Shown here one piece after another: positions 25,501-32,313 of a DNA stretch of 42,886 nt. How positions within the stretch are numbered: the first letter of the stretch is position 1; every line of letters starts with the position of its first letter. Made by a program: the position numbers and the translations under genes. The notes beneath the pieces are model-generated. The model saw only the letters and a list, made by a program, of their open reading frames with translations. It was not told the DNA's origin and searched no databases. Origin of the DNA: Verrucomicrobiota bacterium (GTDB taxonomy: Bacteria > Verrucomicrobiota > Verrucomicrobiia > Verrucomicrobiales > Akkermansiaceae); NCBI GenBank assembly GCA_008932935.1, contig WBXD01000004.1, positions 1 through 42,886 of the forward strand. Reading direction: 5' to 3'.

Positions 25501-26083
25501 CCTGCGCCACCGCCAGCGGCGGCAACACCACATCCGCCTCCGCCCCACCGAAAATCACCCGCTCAAACGGCAAGCCCTCACCGTCTGCCTCCCCGAGCAT
25601 CTCCCGCAAGATGGCGGCGCCGTAATCTGGCCGCCCCAAGCGCCGCATGAACACATCAAAGCTCGCCCGCCCCCGCTCCGAGCGGCCAGACGCATCCACC
25701 AAGGTAAATAATTCCAAGCCGACGGCCAGCTTGCCCGCATCATTCAAGGCGTCCTTCAACTCTGCGGACACGGCCTGCAGTGGCTGAGGATTGCGCACCG
25801 CTCGCTGCAAGCGCCGCCTTAACCACCCGTGATCCACCTCTGGAAATGCACTCCTCAACAAATCCAGAATCATGTCCGCCTCGGCCGGACTCAACTCGTC
25901 ATCCAGCGTCGCGAATGCCGCAAACGCATCCACCAACATCCCTACATGCGCATCGGTGCCAGGCCGCAACGCCCGCAGTCGCCCGATCCCTGGAATCGTC
26001 CGCAACCACCCCCATCGCATCCATTGCGGCGGGGTGAACTTGATTTCCTTGCCGTGAAAGTGCCAGGCCACGCCCCCATCCAT
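22499..26083 (-). CDS. Fusion protein: TerB-like region, FHA-like region, ABCG-type ATPase and ABC-2 permease
   Basis: 1194 residues in one chain. Residues about 45-160 resemble TerB/DjlA-like helical domains (FATLDDELSPAEADMILDLLRSAFPE). Residues about 370-445 look FHA-like (GPIWVDGQLVRGTAVLVDGSLIRLSG). The ATPase follows: Walker A GPSGSGKS at 486-493, Q loop GYMPQEEALNPQLTVREHL, signature LSGGERSRL at 592, Walker B VFLFDEPISGL, and the H-loop His in ASLHRPG. The C-terminal half has about six membrane segments of the ABC-2/ABCG permease type (YLFLSVTVAMFLGLTNSATEVLRDRP is an ABCG-style motif) and a long soluble loop before the last one. The ATPase-then-permease order is that of eukaryotic ABCG half-transporters. 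Substrate unknown. Confidence 0.87.
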   Translation of the reverse strand: MDGGVAWHFHGKEIKFTPPQWMRWGWLRTIPGIGRLRALRPGTDAHVGMLVDAFAAFATLDDELSPAEADMILDLLRSAFPEVDHGWLRRRLQRAVRNPQPLQAVSAELKDALNDAGKLAVGLELFTLVDASGRSERGRASFDVFMRRLGRPDYGAAILREMLGEADGEGLPFERVIFGGAEADVVLPPLAVAQGQEFRVYRTGELVLVRNTGVAPLWIRGRSLETGSFLRMRERQPLVVPGWTLSHEDLMFFLNVKRTGNTPAIYLEAGEGGLTAARNRGRLSLLRVSFGLEAEVEALHHTTLHAGNRGPLKRGDMVRCLNHERLGDAAGASFSINELRRRATQSGRSFRLAGDRQEYLVSNDAAALSRGDLLLGAKLAPRVVLFIRYDAERAEGELEVRSSEGPIWVDGQLVRGTAVLVDGSLIRLSGSQAVRCRFRECFLDEERTQIESLQVEDLLHDFGTGTRALDHLNFEVKRGEMLCIIGPSGSGKSTLLSVLSGQLQPTRGKVELNGIALYENRERLVPFIGYMPQEEALNPQLTVREHLRHAVTIRRPGLALAEHERRVDSVLAELGLQSIAQRRVGSAGDKTLSGGERSRLNLGLDLGSRAEVFLFDEPISGLSSKDSEHVAETLRSLAREKIVIASLHRPGALVLRLFDKVLLLDSGGCLAYFGTPPGMVEYFHETCEELGIAHPSLAGGTAQGADFVFDVLEVPLSAIGGGSNTGAARRFPPAFWQERFESAALLRSLQPGAVPASRLSDVGAVAGLPVPLKPERQLRTALAVFATHFLRSLISKARNRGTLYSMFIEAPVLAALIAITLRSSPTGEYLLSTALHIPAYLFLSVTVAMFLGLTNSATEVLRDRPMLRRERNCQGSAASYVAAKFVALGLVASGQCLMYVLVGNYYLDIYGMVMEHWLWMTLTAWTGTALALVVSSVVKTERAALTAVPLLLVPQMLLAGALVPYREMNRALFDKVPLNREHGGAPVPSAFMPLRYAYEGMVVAQATRNPFELERIGLQRRIDAMRDSRGEMTPAQAERFELLKEGLRRLLAAGAETPEAAADLVSRIARIARHGNKLEVETMKVWADRAAVRPASEFFVNERIDLLVREAETFRNDYRNPGYRNIFLALEKPLPFAGAKPSEPGAEAAKPSGPGHSKLEMETLKYCSLVLVGLVGACWIVASCILSYQNRRTR

Positions 26084-26189
26084 GCCAGAGCTTTAGCCAA
26101 CCAGCAAGAACTCCGCAAAAAAGGAGTTTTCTTTTTCCGGCTCTCGTTTACCCTCCCTCACGCCCGCTGGGCGCTTTGACCTGTCCACC

Positions 26190-28565
26190 ATGTCCGAACT
26201 ACCGATCCCCCCCCCGAACAACACTCCCAACCGCAGCACGGGCGACGCCAGCGGTTTCAATTGGCGTCTGTTGATCCTGCTGTCCGTGGCTTGCCTCATC
26301 CTCGGCCTCGCCTTTTTTAGCAACTCGCGGGCTGGCGCTGCCGCCAAAACCCTCAGTTATTCGGAATTCCGCGCCTGCTGGGACCAGGGCCGCGTGGTCG
26401 TCGATGACTCGAAATACCCGCTCAAGGTGATTACCACCGACAGCTCCTACGACGCGGAAATTAGCGGGTTCCTCACCCCGGAACAGAAGGAATCCAAGAC
26501 CTCCGAGACAAAAATCAGCAACTTCCACGTTCCGGTCAACCTCAGTCTCCAAAAGGACGAAATCACCGCCATCCTCGGCGATAAAATCCGCATCGAGCCC
26601 AAAGCCGCCGCCGATAAGCCCGAAACCACTGTCGATGCCACCGCCAGCGGCGAGACGCTCTCACTGCCGGAATTCCGCAAAGCCCTCGCCCTCGGCCAAA
26701 TCCAAGTCAAGGACGCCGCCAACCCGCTACGCATCCTCACCTTCCCAGACAACTCCCAGTCGGTGATACTCGGTACCCGCAAAGTGATTACCAACCTGGT
26801 TGACAAGCCAGCTGCCGACGGCAAAGCACCGACGGCCGCTCCCTTCACCGTCAGCGTTTCGGTGCCCATTCTCAGCGACGAACTCAAGCAACTCGTCAAG
26901 GACAAGGCGGTCTGGGAACGCCACAAAGATTACCTCGGCAGCGCCATCGTCACCTTCCTGCCGGTGTTGCTCATCCTCTTGCTGCTATTTTTCATGTTCC
27001 GCCAGCAAATGAAATCCGCCGGCCGTGGTGCCATGTCGTTTGGCAAAAGCAAAGCCCGCCTACTCTCCCAAGATCGCGTCAAAGTGACTTTCAAGGACGT
27101 GGCCGGCATCCAAGAAGCCAAGGAAGAGCTCTGCGAAATCGTTGAATTCCTGCGCGACCCACGCAAATTTCAAAAACTCGGTGGCTCCATCCCCAAGGGC
27201 GTGCTGATGGTCGGCGCCCCCGGCACCGGCAAAACACTGCTCGCCCGCGCCATCGCCGGCGAGGCCGATGTCCCGTTCTTCTCCATCTCCGGCTCAGACT
27301 TTGTCGAAATGTTCGTCGGCGTCGGTGCCTCCCGCGTCCGCGATATGTTCGAACAAGGAAAAAAAAACGCCCCTTGCCTGATTTTCATCGATGAAATCGA
27401 CGCCGTCGGTCGCCATCGTGGCCACGGCATGGGCGGCGGCCACGACGAACGCGAGCAAACACTCAACCAGTTGCTCGTCGAAATGGACGGCTTCGATACC
27501 CAGGAGGGCGTCATCATCATCGCCGCCACCAACCGCCCCGACGTCCTCGATCCCGCCCTATTGCGCCCGGGCCGCTTCGACCGCCAGGTGACCATCTCAC
27601 TGCCAGACGTCAACGGCCGCGAGGAAATCCTCCGCGTCCACGTCAAAAAAATCAAACTCGCCGCCGGAGTGGATCTATCAAAAATCGCGCGGGGCACACC
27701 CGGTTTTTCCGGTGCGGAACTAGCCAACCTGATCAATGAGAGCGCGCTGCTGGCGGCCCGCCGCGGGTTGAATGCGGTGACCCTCGACGAGATGGAGGAA
27801 GCCCGCGACAAAGTCCGCTGGGGCCGCGAGCGCCGCTCGTTGGCCATGTCCGAAAAGGAACGCATCGGCACCGCTTGGCACGAGGCTGGCCACGCCTACC
27901 TCAACATGGTGCTCCCCCACACCAGCCCACTCCACAAAGTGACCATCATCCCCCGCGGCCCCTACCTCGGTGCCACTATGTATTTGCCCGATGGCGACAA
28001 GTACTCGATCCAGAAAAAGGAAGCTCTCTCCAGCCTGGTGGTCACCATGGGCGGCCGCATTGCCGAAGGCTTTCACAGCGATGACGTGTCCAACGGGGCC
28101 TCCGGCGATATCCGCCAAGCCACCGCCCTGGCCCGCAACATGGTCTGCGAATGGGGCATGAGCGACAAACTCGGCATGATCGAATACGGCGAGGGCGACG
28201 CTCCTATCTTCGTCGGCCGCGGCGATACCGGACGCCACCCTAACTACAGCGGCCACACCGCCCAGCTCATCGACGAGGAGATTAAATTCTTCATCGACGA
28301 TGCCTTCCGCCAAGCCTCCGATATCCTCGCCGCCGCCCGCGACAAGATCGAAGTCATCGCCCTCGCCCTCCTCGAATACGAAACGCTCGACGCCACCCAC
28401 CTGCGCGACCTCATCGATACAGGCGTCATGCGCAACCCGCCCAACGTCCCCAAGCCACCCCCAGTCCCCGACGAACTGCGCGCTAAACCGGCTAAAATGA
28501 CCGCCGAAGACAGCCAACCCGATGACCACGGCCCAATTCCCAGCGTCGTCGGTGCGCCCGCTTGA
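26190..28565 (+). CDS. ftsH: ATP-dependent zinc metalloprotease FtsH with enlarged periplasmic domain
   Basis: Membrane-bound AAA+ protease that degrades misassembled membrane proteins and some regulators. 791 residues, longer than the usual 610-650. TM1 is at about 25-44 and TM2 at about 251-270; the roughly 200 residues between them contain two similar FtsH_ext-like units ([20 protein letters not shown] and [20 protein letters not shown]), suggesting an internal duplication. The AAA module is intact: Walker A GAPGTGKT near 343-350, Walker [10 protein letters not shown] and second region of homology [20 protein letters not shown]. The protease site is HEAGH at 564-568 with a later Asp in [11 protein letters not shown]. 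The stop codon overlaps by two bases a repeat associated with the neighbouring transposase. Confidence 0.96.
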   Translation: MSELPIPPPNNTPNRSTGDASGFNWRLLILLSVACLILGLAFFSNSRAGAAAKTLSYSEFRACWDQGRVVVDDSKYPLKVITTDSSYDAEISGFLTPEQKESKTSETKISNFHVPVNLSLQKDEITAILGDKIRIEPKAAADKPETTVDATASGETLSLPEFRKALALGQIQVKDAANPLRILTFPDNSQSVILGTRKVITNLVDKPAADGKAPTAAPFTVSVSVPILSDELKQLVKDKAVWERHKDYLGSAIVTFLPVLLILLLLFFMFRQQMKSAGRGAMSFGKSKARLLSQDRVKVTFKDVAGIQEAKEELCEIVEFLRDPRKFQKLGGSIPKGVLMVGAPGTGKTLLARAIAGEADVPFFSISGSDFVEMFVGVGASRVRDMFEQGKKNAPCLIFIDEIDAVGRHRGHGMGGGHDEREQTLNQLLVEMDGFDTQEGVIIIAATNRPDVLDPALLRPGRFDRQVTISLPDVNGREEILRVHVKKIKLAAGVDLSKIARGTPGFSGAELANLINESALLAARRGLNAVTLDEMEEARDKVRWGRERRSLAMSEKERIGTAWHEAGHAYLNMVLPHTSPLHKVTIIPRGPYLGATMYLPDGDKYSIQKKEALSSLVVTMGGRIAEGFHSDDVSNGASGDIRQATALARNMVCEWGMSDKLGMIEYGEGDAPIFVGRGDTGRHPNYSGHTAQLIDEEIKFFIDDAFRQASDILAAARDKIEVIALALLEYETLDATHLRDLIDTGVMRNPPNVPKPPPVPDELRAKPAKMTAEDSQPDDHGPIPSVVGAPA

Positions 28566-28596
28566 TTACAAGGTGACAGATAAAAAGTCGAGAATC
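28564..28596 (+). repeat. RAYT-associated repeat, left copy
   Basis: Contains ATTACAAGGTGACAGATAAA and GAGAATC. It matches the right-hand copies at 29 of 33 positions in inverted orientation. Its first two bases are the last two of the ftsH stop codon, so the element abuts the gene without a gap. Confidence 0.85.
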
Positions 28597-28784
28597 CTAG
28601 TTTGTACGGTTTTCAAGGTCAACTAATGATCTATTACCAAGCAACAAGGTGTTAGTCCAGTATTCGTAGACAGAGAAAGAACCTTAATAGCTGTGCACTC
28701 CAGCCTGCCGCATGGGGCGCTACCTAACAAGCCAATTGACATGCGCTCGCGGCGCGACTAACCCCGGCGAGATGTTGATGAGTT

Positions 28785-29882
28785 TCAGACCATCACGCGC
28801 AAATCCCTGGCGCTCCACAGCTGTCCCTTCGCACCGCTGCCGCTACCCTTCATCGCCCGCGCTCCATCCTTGCGCTTGGCGCTGAAGCGTTCCCTTGCCC
28901 GTGCAAATGCCTCGTTCACAAACTCCTTGCTGCCGATCACCGCCCCATCCGTGAAATACCTCACCCGGCAGTGCAACATTTGGGTCATTCCCAGATCCTT
29001 CAAGACCGTGCCGTTGCCTTTACTTTCTAACAAATCAGCCGAGTTCAGCATGTTTTTGGCCACTCGTTTTCCGGCTCCAGTCACGTCGGCCCGCCCAGGC
29101 TTGCGCCCCAAGGCCAAGCCCATCAGCCGTCGGTACAGACGCGATGCATCCTGCCATTGCTCCGCCTCTAAACCCACTCCCTGGTCGCAAAAATATGCTC
29201 GCACCAAGCCCTCGCGGGCTTTTTTCCCATTCCCTTTCCTCCCACCGCCAACCGCTTCTCCATAACTGCTCCAGCGGTAATCCTTGGGGTCTTTGACCAT
29301 CCCCGCACGCACCGGGTTGAGGTCGATATACGCCGATATCGTCCGCGCTGCCACCCCGCTTTCCACGATCACGCTCTTGAAGCGCTCTTCCCACAAGGTT
29401 CCTGACCGCGAATGCACTCGGTTAAACCACCGCGTGAAGCGAATCAACAAGCCCTTCATGAACTCACTCAAGTCATGCATCCGGTAGGTGAACCGGGCAT
29501 GAATGGCCGCCACCCGCTCCTTACCCGCTCCATCATCCGCGCCCATAGAACTCTTCCTCGCCTCCACCAATTCCGCTGCCACTCCCGCCACCACCACCTC
29601 GGAATATAGCCCGCCAAGACGTTGCAGTAATTCCTCGTCACTCAGCCCGCCATCCGCCATCCGCGGCACCTCCAATAGCAAATGGAAATGGTTAGACATC
29701 ACGCAATACGCCAAGACCCGGCAGCCTGAGAAATTCTCATACATCCGAAAAAACATCCGGAACGCCTCGCATTCCCTTTCCTCAAATACAAACTGCTTAT
29801 CTACCACTCGCGAGATACAGTGATATATCACCGGCTTCGTGCCCGAATCCTTCCAACCCGCCAGCCATCGTGACCTGCGCAT
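28785..29882 (-). CDS. REP-associated tyrosine transposase (RAYT, Y1/HUH family)
   Basis: Single-strand DNA transposase of the TnpA-REP/IS200-like family, 365 residues from the ATG at 29882 (MRRSRWLAGW). The family start PVIYHCISRVVDKQFVFEE is followed by CRVLAYCVMSNHFHLLLEVP, which carries the HUH motif as His-Phe-His. GLLIRFTRWFNRVHSRSGTLWEERFKS and the catalytic-Tyr region AYIDLNPVRAGMVKDPKDYRWSS are complete. The C-terminal 150 residues are longer than in enterobacterial RAYTs (about 165 total residues) and hold a region typical of the larger environmental group. Copies of a 33-base repeat flank it, one on the ftsH side and two on the yjdM side. The frame is intact, so activity is possible. 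Confidence 0.93.
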   Translation of the reverse strand: MRRSRWLAGWKDSGTKPVIYHCISRVVDKQFVFEERECEAFRMFFRMYENFSGCRVLAYCVMSNHFHLLLEVPRMADGGLSDEELLQRLGGLYSEVVVAGVAAELVEARKSSMGADDGAGKERVAAIHARFTYRMHDLSEFMKGLLIRFTRWFNRVHSRSGTLWEERFKSVIVESGVAARTISAYIDLNPVRAGMVKDPKDYRWSSYGEAVGGGRKGNGKKAREGLVRAYFCDQGVGLEAEQWQDASRLYRRLMGLALGRKPGRADVTGAGKRVAKNMLNSADLLESKGNGTVLKDLGMTQMLHCRVRYFTDGAVIGSKEFVNEAFARARERFSAKRKDGARAMKGSGSGAKGQLWSARDLRVMV

Positions 29883-29919
29883 ATTGCTACCGTACCACCG
29901 AAAACCCCACAATCCAATA

Positions 29920-29952
29920 GATTCTCTACTATTTATCTGTCACCCTGTAATG
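29920..29952 (-). repeat. RAYT-associated repeat, right copy 1
   Basis: TTTATCTGTCACCCTGTAAT core, inverted relative to the left copy and 38 bases upstream of the transposase start. It is identical over 33 bases to the next copy, with a period of 40 bases. Confidence 0.88.
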
Positions 29953-29959
29953 AAAACCC

Positions 29960-29992
29960 GATTCTCTACTATTTATCTGTCACCCTGTAATG
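29960..29992 (-). repeat. RAYT-associated repeat, right copy 2, encoding the yjdM stop
   Basis: Identical to right copy 1. Read on the minus strand it begins ATTACAGGGTGA, which forms the last codons Ile-Thr-Gly and the stop of the yjdM gene, so the repeat lies partly inside that coding sequence. Confidence 0.88.
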
Positions 29993-30327
29993 GCGACCTT
30001 CTTCACGAAGCAAGCCTTCAAGCCGATGGCCATGCCATTCATTTTGCAGGAGATTTCGTGATCGCCATCGACCAAGCGGATGGGCTTTGACTTGGTACCC
30101 ACTTTGAGGACTTCCGACGCGCCCGTCAGTTTCAAGTCCTTGATCATGGCGACGATGTCGCCGTTTAAAAGCACGTTGCCATAGGCATCCTTGACGATGC
30201 GATTGGCGGAGGATTCATCCGCCAGGGCCTCCACTGGCCATTCGTGACCGCAGATGGCGCACTCAATGTGGCCGGAGTGGGCCAGGACTTGAGTCATTTC
30301 GCAGATCGGACAGGCCAGGTTGTTCAT
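29980..30327 (-). CDS. yjdM: YjdM/PhnA family zinc-ribbon protein
   Basis: 115 residues from the ATG at 30327 (MNNLACPICE), the usual length. The N-terminal zinc ribbon has CPICEMTQVLAHSGHIECAIC, and the C-terminal PhnA domain reads VKDAYGNVLLNGDIVAMIKDLKL, VLKVGTKSKPIRLVDGDHEISCK and ACFVKKV. The family was once linked to phosphonate metabolism, but the E. coli gene lies apart from the phn operon and its role is not established. The protein ends VKKV-AITG, where the last codons and the stop come from the RAYT-associated repeat. It is convergent with ftsH across the transposon. Confidence 0.93.
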   Translation of the reverse strand: MNNLACPICEMTQVLAHSGHIECAICGHEWPVEALADESSANRIVKDAYGNVLLNGDIVAMIKDLKLTGASEVLKVGTKSKPIRLVDGDHEISCKMNGMAIGLKACFVKKVAITG

Positions 30328-30787
30328 GGGCGACAGCAGACACCACGCGCCAACCGACCTCAAGCGTTATTGCGTTTCTAACTGGCAATTGCAGTGCCGG
30401 TTTGGCACACCAGCGCCATTGGCCCCGAAGTTATCGACGCCCTTGCCCCTCGAATGCACTCGCCTAAGTGAAACTCAAAGAGCGGCAGTCCAACGCTGCC
30501 GATCGCGCAGCCTACATAAGTATCCGCCGCTGGATGCGGATCAACGGTCTGGCATGAGCCGCCTCCGCGCCAGGGTCAACAAGCACGTGGAAAAGGGTAC
30601 CTCTGTGACGCGCCCCCCCCCACGCACGCAGCCCTGCGGCGAGCTGTGGAACTGGATGCTCCTGCCCCGATGTCCAAGAAAAATCCAGATTCTCCGAAAA
30701 ACTGATGCTTTTCGCTTGGCAAGCCGACGTTCTTCTCGCAACTTGGGTGTCGACCCGCTTCTGGGTTGACCGAAACGACGCATCACC
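30328..30787. other. 460-base gap between yjdM and rpsP
   Basis: Divergent intergenic region that must contain the promoters of both genes. I see no protein-like reading frame beyond a 29-codon GTG frame with no similarity (near 30471). Small hairpins occur, such as ATCCGC/GCGGAT near 30525-30545. I looked for an SRP RNA or other known small RNA and did not recognise one. Confidence 0.3.
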
Positions 30788-31042
30788 ATGGCTGTAGCTA
30801 TCCGACTCAATCGCAAAGGGACTAAAGACCGTCCTTATTACAAAATCGTGGCCGTAGACAGCCGCAAACGCCGTGACGGCGTCTATATCGAGCAACTTGG
30901 CACCTACGACCCGCTGGTCGAGGGCACCAATTTCAGCATCGATCTGGAAAAAGCCGACAAGTGGCTCTCGGTGGGTGCCAAAGCCTCGGAAACCGTGGCC
31001 AGCATCATCCGCAAGGCACGCACGGCTGCAAGCAAGGGCTGA
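30788..31042 (+). CDS. rpsP: 30S ribosomal protein S16
   Basis: 84-residue small-subunit protein of normal size. The N-terminus [30 protein letters not shown] is diagnostic, followed by [10 protein letters not shown] and an Ala/Lys-rich tail. The usual downstream partners rimM, trmD and rplS are absent: a hairpin terminator follows, then a PfkB kinase gene. No obvious Shine-Dalgarno precedes the ATG. Confidence 0.98.
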   Translation: MAVAIRLNRKGTKDRPYYKIVAVDSRKRRDGVYIEQLGTYDPLVEGTNFSIDLEKADKWLSVGAKASETVASIIRKARTAASKG

Positions 31043-31071
31043 GACGCCCGGGCTTGCCGCAATTTGTTTTC

Positions 31072-31113
31072 ACGGCCGCACTCCCACCGGGGGGCGGTCG
31101 TTTTGTTGTGTTT
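31072..31113 (+). terminator. Rho-independent terminator of rpsP
   Basis: Stem ACGGCCGC/GCGGTCGT (eight pairs, one G-U) with a GC-rich loop, followed by TTTTGTTGTGTTT. It begins 30 bases after the rpsP stop and ends before the kinase gene, so it likely isolates rpsP as a single-gene transcript. Confidence 0.7.
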
Positions 31114-31137
31114 CCCTCCCCCACATCCCAAACCCCT

Positions 31138-32292
31138 ATGGCCACTGCCCCAATCATTTATCCCAACGTTGCAGCACTCGCCGATGTGATTGACCAGTTC
31201 AAATCCCAGTCCGCCACCACCCAAGCGCGACTCTCCGGCCTGTGCGGCTTCGATGGCTTTATCGATACCTTCGTACGCTTACAAACGCCGGCCTCGATGG
31301 CCGAATTCGGACCCAAGGTAGCGGCCGCAGCAGGCATCGCAGCATCCTACCCGGCGCAGCACCTGGGCGACAAGTTCGGTGGCAACGGTCCGCTGTTTGC
31401 CGCCGCGATGCATGACATCCACGGTGGGGCGATTGACGTCACCTACATCGGCGCGATGGGTGCCGGCGAGGTGCTGCCGATCTATCAGGAGGCACTGGGC
31501 CACAAGCTCAAGCGCCTGTACACGCTGGCGGCCCCGGCGCACACCACGTGCCTTGAGTTTACCGACGGCAAAGTGATGTTGTGTGACATGGCAACTTGTG
31601 CACAGGTGACTTGGGAGCGGCTGTTGGAATGTGTCGGCAGCGCGGCCCTCGACGCCGAACTGAAGACCGCCAGCTTCATCAGCGCGGTCAACTGGGGCAA
31701 ACTGCCCCATGCGGGCACCATCTGGAGCCAACTCGCGCAGCGCCTGGCCGACCTTGGCGTGCCTGCCAAGCAAGTGGTGTTTTTCATGGATTTGGCTGAG
31801 TTTGAGACGCGCCCGATGAGCGACCGGGAGGACTTGCTGGCCCGCCTAGAGCCGATCACCCGGCAATGCCGCACCATGCTGAGTTTCAACCTGAAAGAAG
31901 CGTGGCAAATGGGCGAGGTCTTCGGCGCAGATTATCACGGCCGCATGGAGCCTGCGGCGGTGACCGAACTCGCCGACTTGCTGCGCTCGTGCATCGCGGT
32001 GGACCGGGTGATCATTCATCCCAACAGTGGGGCGGCATGCGCCAGCGCCAGCGGCACGGTCTATGTACCAGGTCCGTTTTGCCGCGAGCCGCTCATTTCC
32101 ACTGGGGCGGGCGATAATTTTGGTGCCGGCTGCCTAGCTGCAGCGTTGCGCGGCTTCGATGACGCGACCATGCTGCTGGCCGGCAACTGTGCCAGCGGGC
32201 ATTTCGTCCGCTCTGGGCGTTCTGCGACGTTCCCCGACATGGTGCAATTGCTCGATGCCTGGGCCGCAGACTCCCTTGCTGAGCGCTTGTAG
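31138..32292 (+). CDS. PfkB-family carbohydrate kinase
   Basis: Ribokinase-like cytoplasmic sugar kinase, 384 residues from the ATG at 31138 (MATAPIIYPNVAAL); the track start at 30961 lies within rpsP. The N-terminal substrate region GLCGFDGFIDTFVR replaces the usual GxxxxD segment, GDKFGGNGPLFAAAM corresponds to the GGxxxN motif, and the anion hole with catalytic Asp is STGAGDNFGAGCLAAAL. It is longer than typical ribokinases (about 310), with extra sequence in the middle. Similar long PfkB proteins occur in Verrucomicrobiota and Planctomycetota; the substrate is unknown. The next gene starts 21 bases downstream. Confidence 0.88.
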   Translation: MATAPIIYPNVAALADVIDQFKSQSATTQARLSGLCGFDGFIDTFVRLQTPASMAEFGPKVAAAAGIAASYPAQHLGDKFGGNGPLFAAAMHDIHGGAIDVTYIGAMGAGEVLPIYQEALGHKLKRLYTLAAPAHTTCLEFTDGKVMLCDMATCAQVTWERLLECVGSAALDAELKTASFISAVNWGKLPHAGTIWSQLAQRLADLGVPAKQVVFFMDLAEFETRPMSDREDLLARLEPITRQCRTMLSFNLKEAWQMGEVFGADYHGRMEPAAVTELADLLRSCIAVDRVIIHPNSGAACASASGTVYVPGPFCREPLISTGAGDNFGAGCLAAALRGFDDATMLLAGNCASGHFVRSGRSATFPDMVQLLDAWAADSLAERL

Positions 32293-32313
32293 AATGACTA
32301 CCCATACACCCCT

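Noticed and set aside
15241-28241. Apparent excess of CTAAC/GTTAG pentamers
   Set aside because: By eye there are roughly 25 in 13 kb against a rough base-composition expectation in the high teens; too small a difference to claim without a proper count.
30364-30787. Known small RNA such as SRP RNA, 6S or RNase P RNA upstream of rpsP
   Set aside because: No recognisable conserved core (for example the SRP GNAR tetraloop region) could be identified by reading.
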